A stretch of DNA of 64,000 bases from Camarhynchus parvulus (Eukaryota > Chordata > Aves > Passeriformes > Thraupidae), in NCBI RefSeq assembly GCF_901933205.1, contig NC_044573.1, forward strand, positions 27,897,493-27,961,492. The letters run 5' to 3'. The position numbers and the translations under genes were made by a program. Numbering within the stretch: the first letter of the stretch is position 1; each line of letters starts with the position of its first letter. The notes under the pieces are model-generated. The model was not told the DNA's origin. It did not search any database and saw nothing but the letters and a program-made list of their open reading frames with translations. Shown one piece after another: positions 61,669-64,000 of this stretch.

Positions 61669-61818
61669 CTTAATGTCTGCTCCTTCCCCAACCCATCTTA
61701 TGATGAGGATAATGATAGTTACCCACCATCTGGGAAGAGGGACAAACCAGACTGTGTGAAGAGTAAGGAAAGGAGTAGTCACTCCGAAGAGCAGGGAGCA
61801 TCTTATGAGGGAATCTGA
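61669..61818 (+). CDS. Weak candidate terminal coding exon with an FxNPxY-like motif
   Basis: A pyrimidine-rich tract ending in CTCTGCAG (AG at 61667-61668) is followed by 49 in-frame codons to a TGA at 61816-61818. The peptide begins LNVCSFPNPSYDEDNDSY and continues hydrophilic, rich in Ser, Lys, Asp and Glu, ending GASYEGI. FPNPSY fits the FxNPxY internalisation and PTB-binding pattern known from cytoplasmic tails such as the LDL receptor. A tail-like composition after a good splice acceptor is suggestive. However, no upstream exon, no family match and no clear polyadenylation signal were found, and another frame is also open here. It may well be chance. Confidence 0.15.
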   Translation, partial: LNVCSFPNPSYDEDNDSYPPSGKRDKPDCVKSKERSSHSEEQGASYEGI

Positions 61819-64000
61819 TAGTGCTGATAGGACTGAAGCAAAGAAGATACTGAAATCAGATGCTTGTAGAATATAAGGTCAGTCAGAGGAAAACCGGGAA
61901 ATATTTTAACAGGGAACATATAGAAAAGAGGAACATTCTTTCAGGAGACAAAATAGAGAAGTGGATAAAAATTGTTAAGGCTTTTTGCCTTTTAAGTCCT
62001 TGATTGTGCAGATGGGTTCTGCTTACCCTGCTGTTGCTGGCATCATTTCAGTAATGGCCACAACACTCTGTGTGTAGCTGGAGAAAAAAAATAATAGAAC
62101 AATCTGGAAGTAATGAGTCAAGGATAATGTAAGATGACAGTAATTAATTCTTTGAAATACAATTCCGCAGGAGGGGGAAAAGAAAACAAGCAGAAGGAGG
62201 GTTGGGAATGATGCCAGATGGGAAGCCCAGGGGACAGTTCTAGGAGCATACAAACTTGAAATCATTTGGAAATCCATGCACATTCTTAGGGGAGAACCAA
62301 AGCTGGGTTGAAAGTTCCTAGTAGAATGTTTGAATTTGTAGGTTAAGTTGCCTGTTTTGCCTGGGAAGTATGACTTTAGTATAGATATCTTCTGTGTTTA
62401 TCACATTTCAATGAGTGCTCATTTATTTTTTGGTTTATAAAGGAACTTTCTGGGCATACAGAAGCAGAACACTGTCTGAAAAATACTGCACTGGCAAATA
62501 GCCTGGCTTCCTGCCCCTGATCTCCTGCTTGTTCACGTTGTGTGTGTATGTGTGTGTGTGTGTGTGTGTGAGCATGTTAGTCCCTGAATCAGTCTGATAT
62601 CTAGCCTATTTAGACATCTTAAACATACATATATTTTAGAAATGGTAACGAATCTCTTTTATATAAATTTTTGTGACTGTCTTTTTTGTGACAGTAGAGA
62701 GCTGTTAGAACTTAACCACTGGCTATGGAGGCAGTGAGCAAATGCAGTGAAGCAAAGTCTCAGACATTTCAGGATTTTGAATTTTTGCAGGATCCATGAG
62801 CAGTGAGTCATGTTCTGCTGATTTCTAAGTTAAAACCCTTCCTCTATGGCTTCAGAATCAACAAAGGATTCAGGAATTTCCATCCCTTTTAGTGATGCCT
62901 TAATTTACCATGAATGAGACTGAGCTTGGAGGCTCAGGGTTTAGCATCCATGGTCATGGGCTCTGCTGCAGGTGCAAAAATCTGTGTCAGTCCCTGTTTA
63001 TGGCTTTGGGGTCCTTATTGCCCGGAGATCATGTCTCATTTTGTATGAATTTTGTGTATACCTATATACACCAAGGTTCAAACTCCTGAATCTGGAAGAG
63101 CTGAAGGCAGTATGTACAACAACCCTTGCTCTAAATTGTCAGGGAGGTTTGGTACAAGCCTCTATCAGCCTCAGTGTTCAGGTCCCTTCATTTAGACTAA
63201 AGGAGCCTCTCTAAGGGTTGGCAGCAGCAACATGCTGTGATTTGCAATGCAGATCAGCTGCCAGAGGCTGAAATAACATACACTTTACAAGCTATTTATT
63301 TTTGGCCCTCTGAAATCAAGCCTCAGAGCTCACCTGTTTTTATTTTAGAAGAATACCAAGAAATTGCATCAAAGAAGGTGGATGCTAGGAACAAAAGGAA
63401 AGCTACCTAGGCTGTGTGCACTGTGCAGCATGGGAAAGCTACCCCCAAACCCTACAGACACTGCAGCTCATTTTCCCTGAAAAAACTTGGTAACCCTGAA
63501 GACACTCACATGGGGCTGGCAGTTTTCTAGTGTGGATGTCCCAGGTACCAGAGGCATTTAGAATACTATACTTGGGCAGCTAAATTGCTCCTGGCACGTT
63601 TGGCTGCCCAGTGCTGGGCTGCATGGAGGTCTAAGCAATTTCCACAGCCTTGAACAGTGACTGGTCTGCACTGGTGTGAAAAAGGTGCTGCTTTCCACCA
63701 GACCAGTCCCAAGGGAACTGGCAGCTGCTGGAATGGCTGTGGTGCTGGAATGGCTGTGGTGCTCTCAGTCCAACTGCTTCAGGTCAGCCTGGCCCCAGCT
63801 CCTTCTCTGACAGCCCTTCTCCTTCCTGCACTCCCTCACTTGTCACAGGTTAACTTTGGGAGTGCAGAAGTGACCAGGGTTGTGCTCTGCTGCTTCCCAA
63901 GGATGGGGTGTCCAAGATGGATGGTGCTGTGTGCTGGATGGCTAAAAGATCTTAACTTCATGGAGGTCTGCAGAGGTTAAAGGAATAAAAATGGATGGGT
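61819..64000. other. Unique non-coding sequence
   Basis: I see no gene, LTR or CR1 tail. Frames such as 63657-63980 (plus) are unrecognisable and run near the window edge. An ATGGCTGTGGTGCTGGA-like segment repeats in tandem near 63732-63765. A (TG)n microsatellite lies at 62539-62571. Confidence 0.6.
62539..62571. repeat. (TG)n microsatellite, one interruption
   Basis: A TG dinucleotide run is interrupted once by TATG near 62547. It is likely to be length-polymorphic. Confidence 0.92.

Noticed and set aside
63077..63100. GGTTCAAACTCC resembling a tRNA T-loop
   Set aside because: No A box at proper distance and no cloverleaf could be formed.
1..64000. CRISPR arrays, operons or bacterial mobile elements
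   Set aside because: No regularly spaced direct repeats and no densely packed frames. The CR1 and LTR content shows vertebrate DNA.

Overview
This window looks like non-coding DNA from a bird, most likely a songbird (passerine). It is AT-leaning and CpG-poor, has no operon-like packing, and no open frame carries a recognisable protein domain. Two 5'-truncated CR1 LINE 3' ends, with the bird-typical 'GATTCTATGA' tail, point to Aves. Five solo LTRs that I recognise by memory-based resemblance as passerine endogenous-retrovirus LTRs point to Passeriformes. I cannot tell from the sequence whether this is a gene desert or the inside of a very long intron.

Layout. 1-6464: unique non-coding sequence with a short perfect hairpin at 5859. 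6465-7155: solo LTR with a 6-bp target duplication. 7156-26335: unique sequence, including a TCF/LEF-motif cluster (9165-9333), an A/T homopolymer belt (about 9590-10900), a locally GC-richer stretch (about 19.9-20.5 kb) and a 16-bp palindrome (19670). 26336-26879: second solo LTR with a perfect 5-bp duplication. 26885-52169: mostly unique sequence with several motif-dense, AT-rich blocks that resemble conserved non-coding elements, two CR1 tails (40550 and 50339), a GATA-motif pentamer repeat (43751) and a 20-bp palindrome (42291). 52170-58626: an LTR cluster. It contains a 1.05-kb solo LTR on +, a 265-bp pure pyrimidine tract, a diverged copy of the same LTR on the minus strand, and a short 351-bp LTR with a perfect 6-bp duplication. 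58627-64000: unique sequence with one weak terminal-exon candidate (61669-61818), a palindrome (60712) and a (TG)n microsatellite (62539).

No complete gene, RNA gene, CRISPR array or retroviral coding region can be supported. The best-supported features are the LTRs, where family resemblance and flanking target-site duplications agree. Calls of regulatory elements rest on motifs and base composition alone and would need cross-species alignment. I found no convincing new biological system. The items most worth checking are the LTR cluster with its polypyrimidine tract, the inverted TCF/LEF pair, the ATGAATATTC cluster at 48.7 kb, and the FxNPxY-bearing exon candidate.
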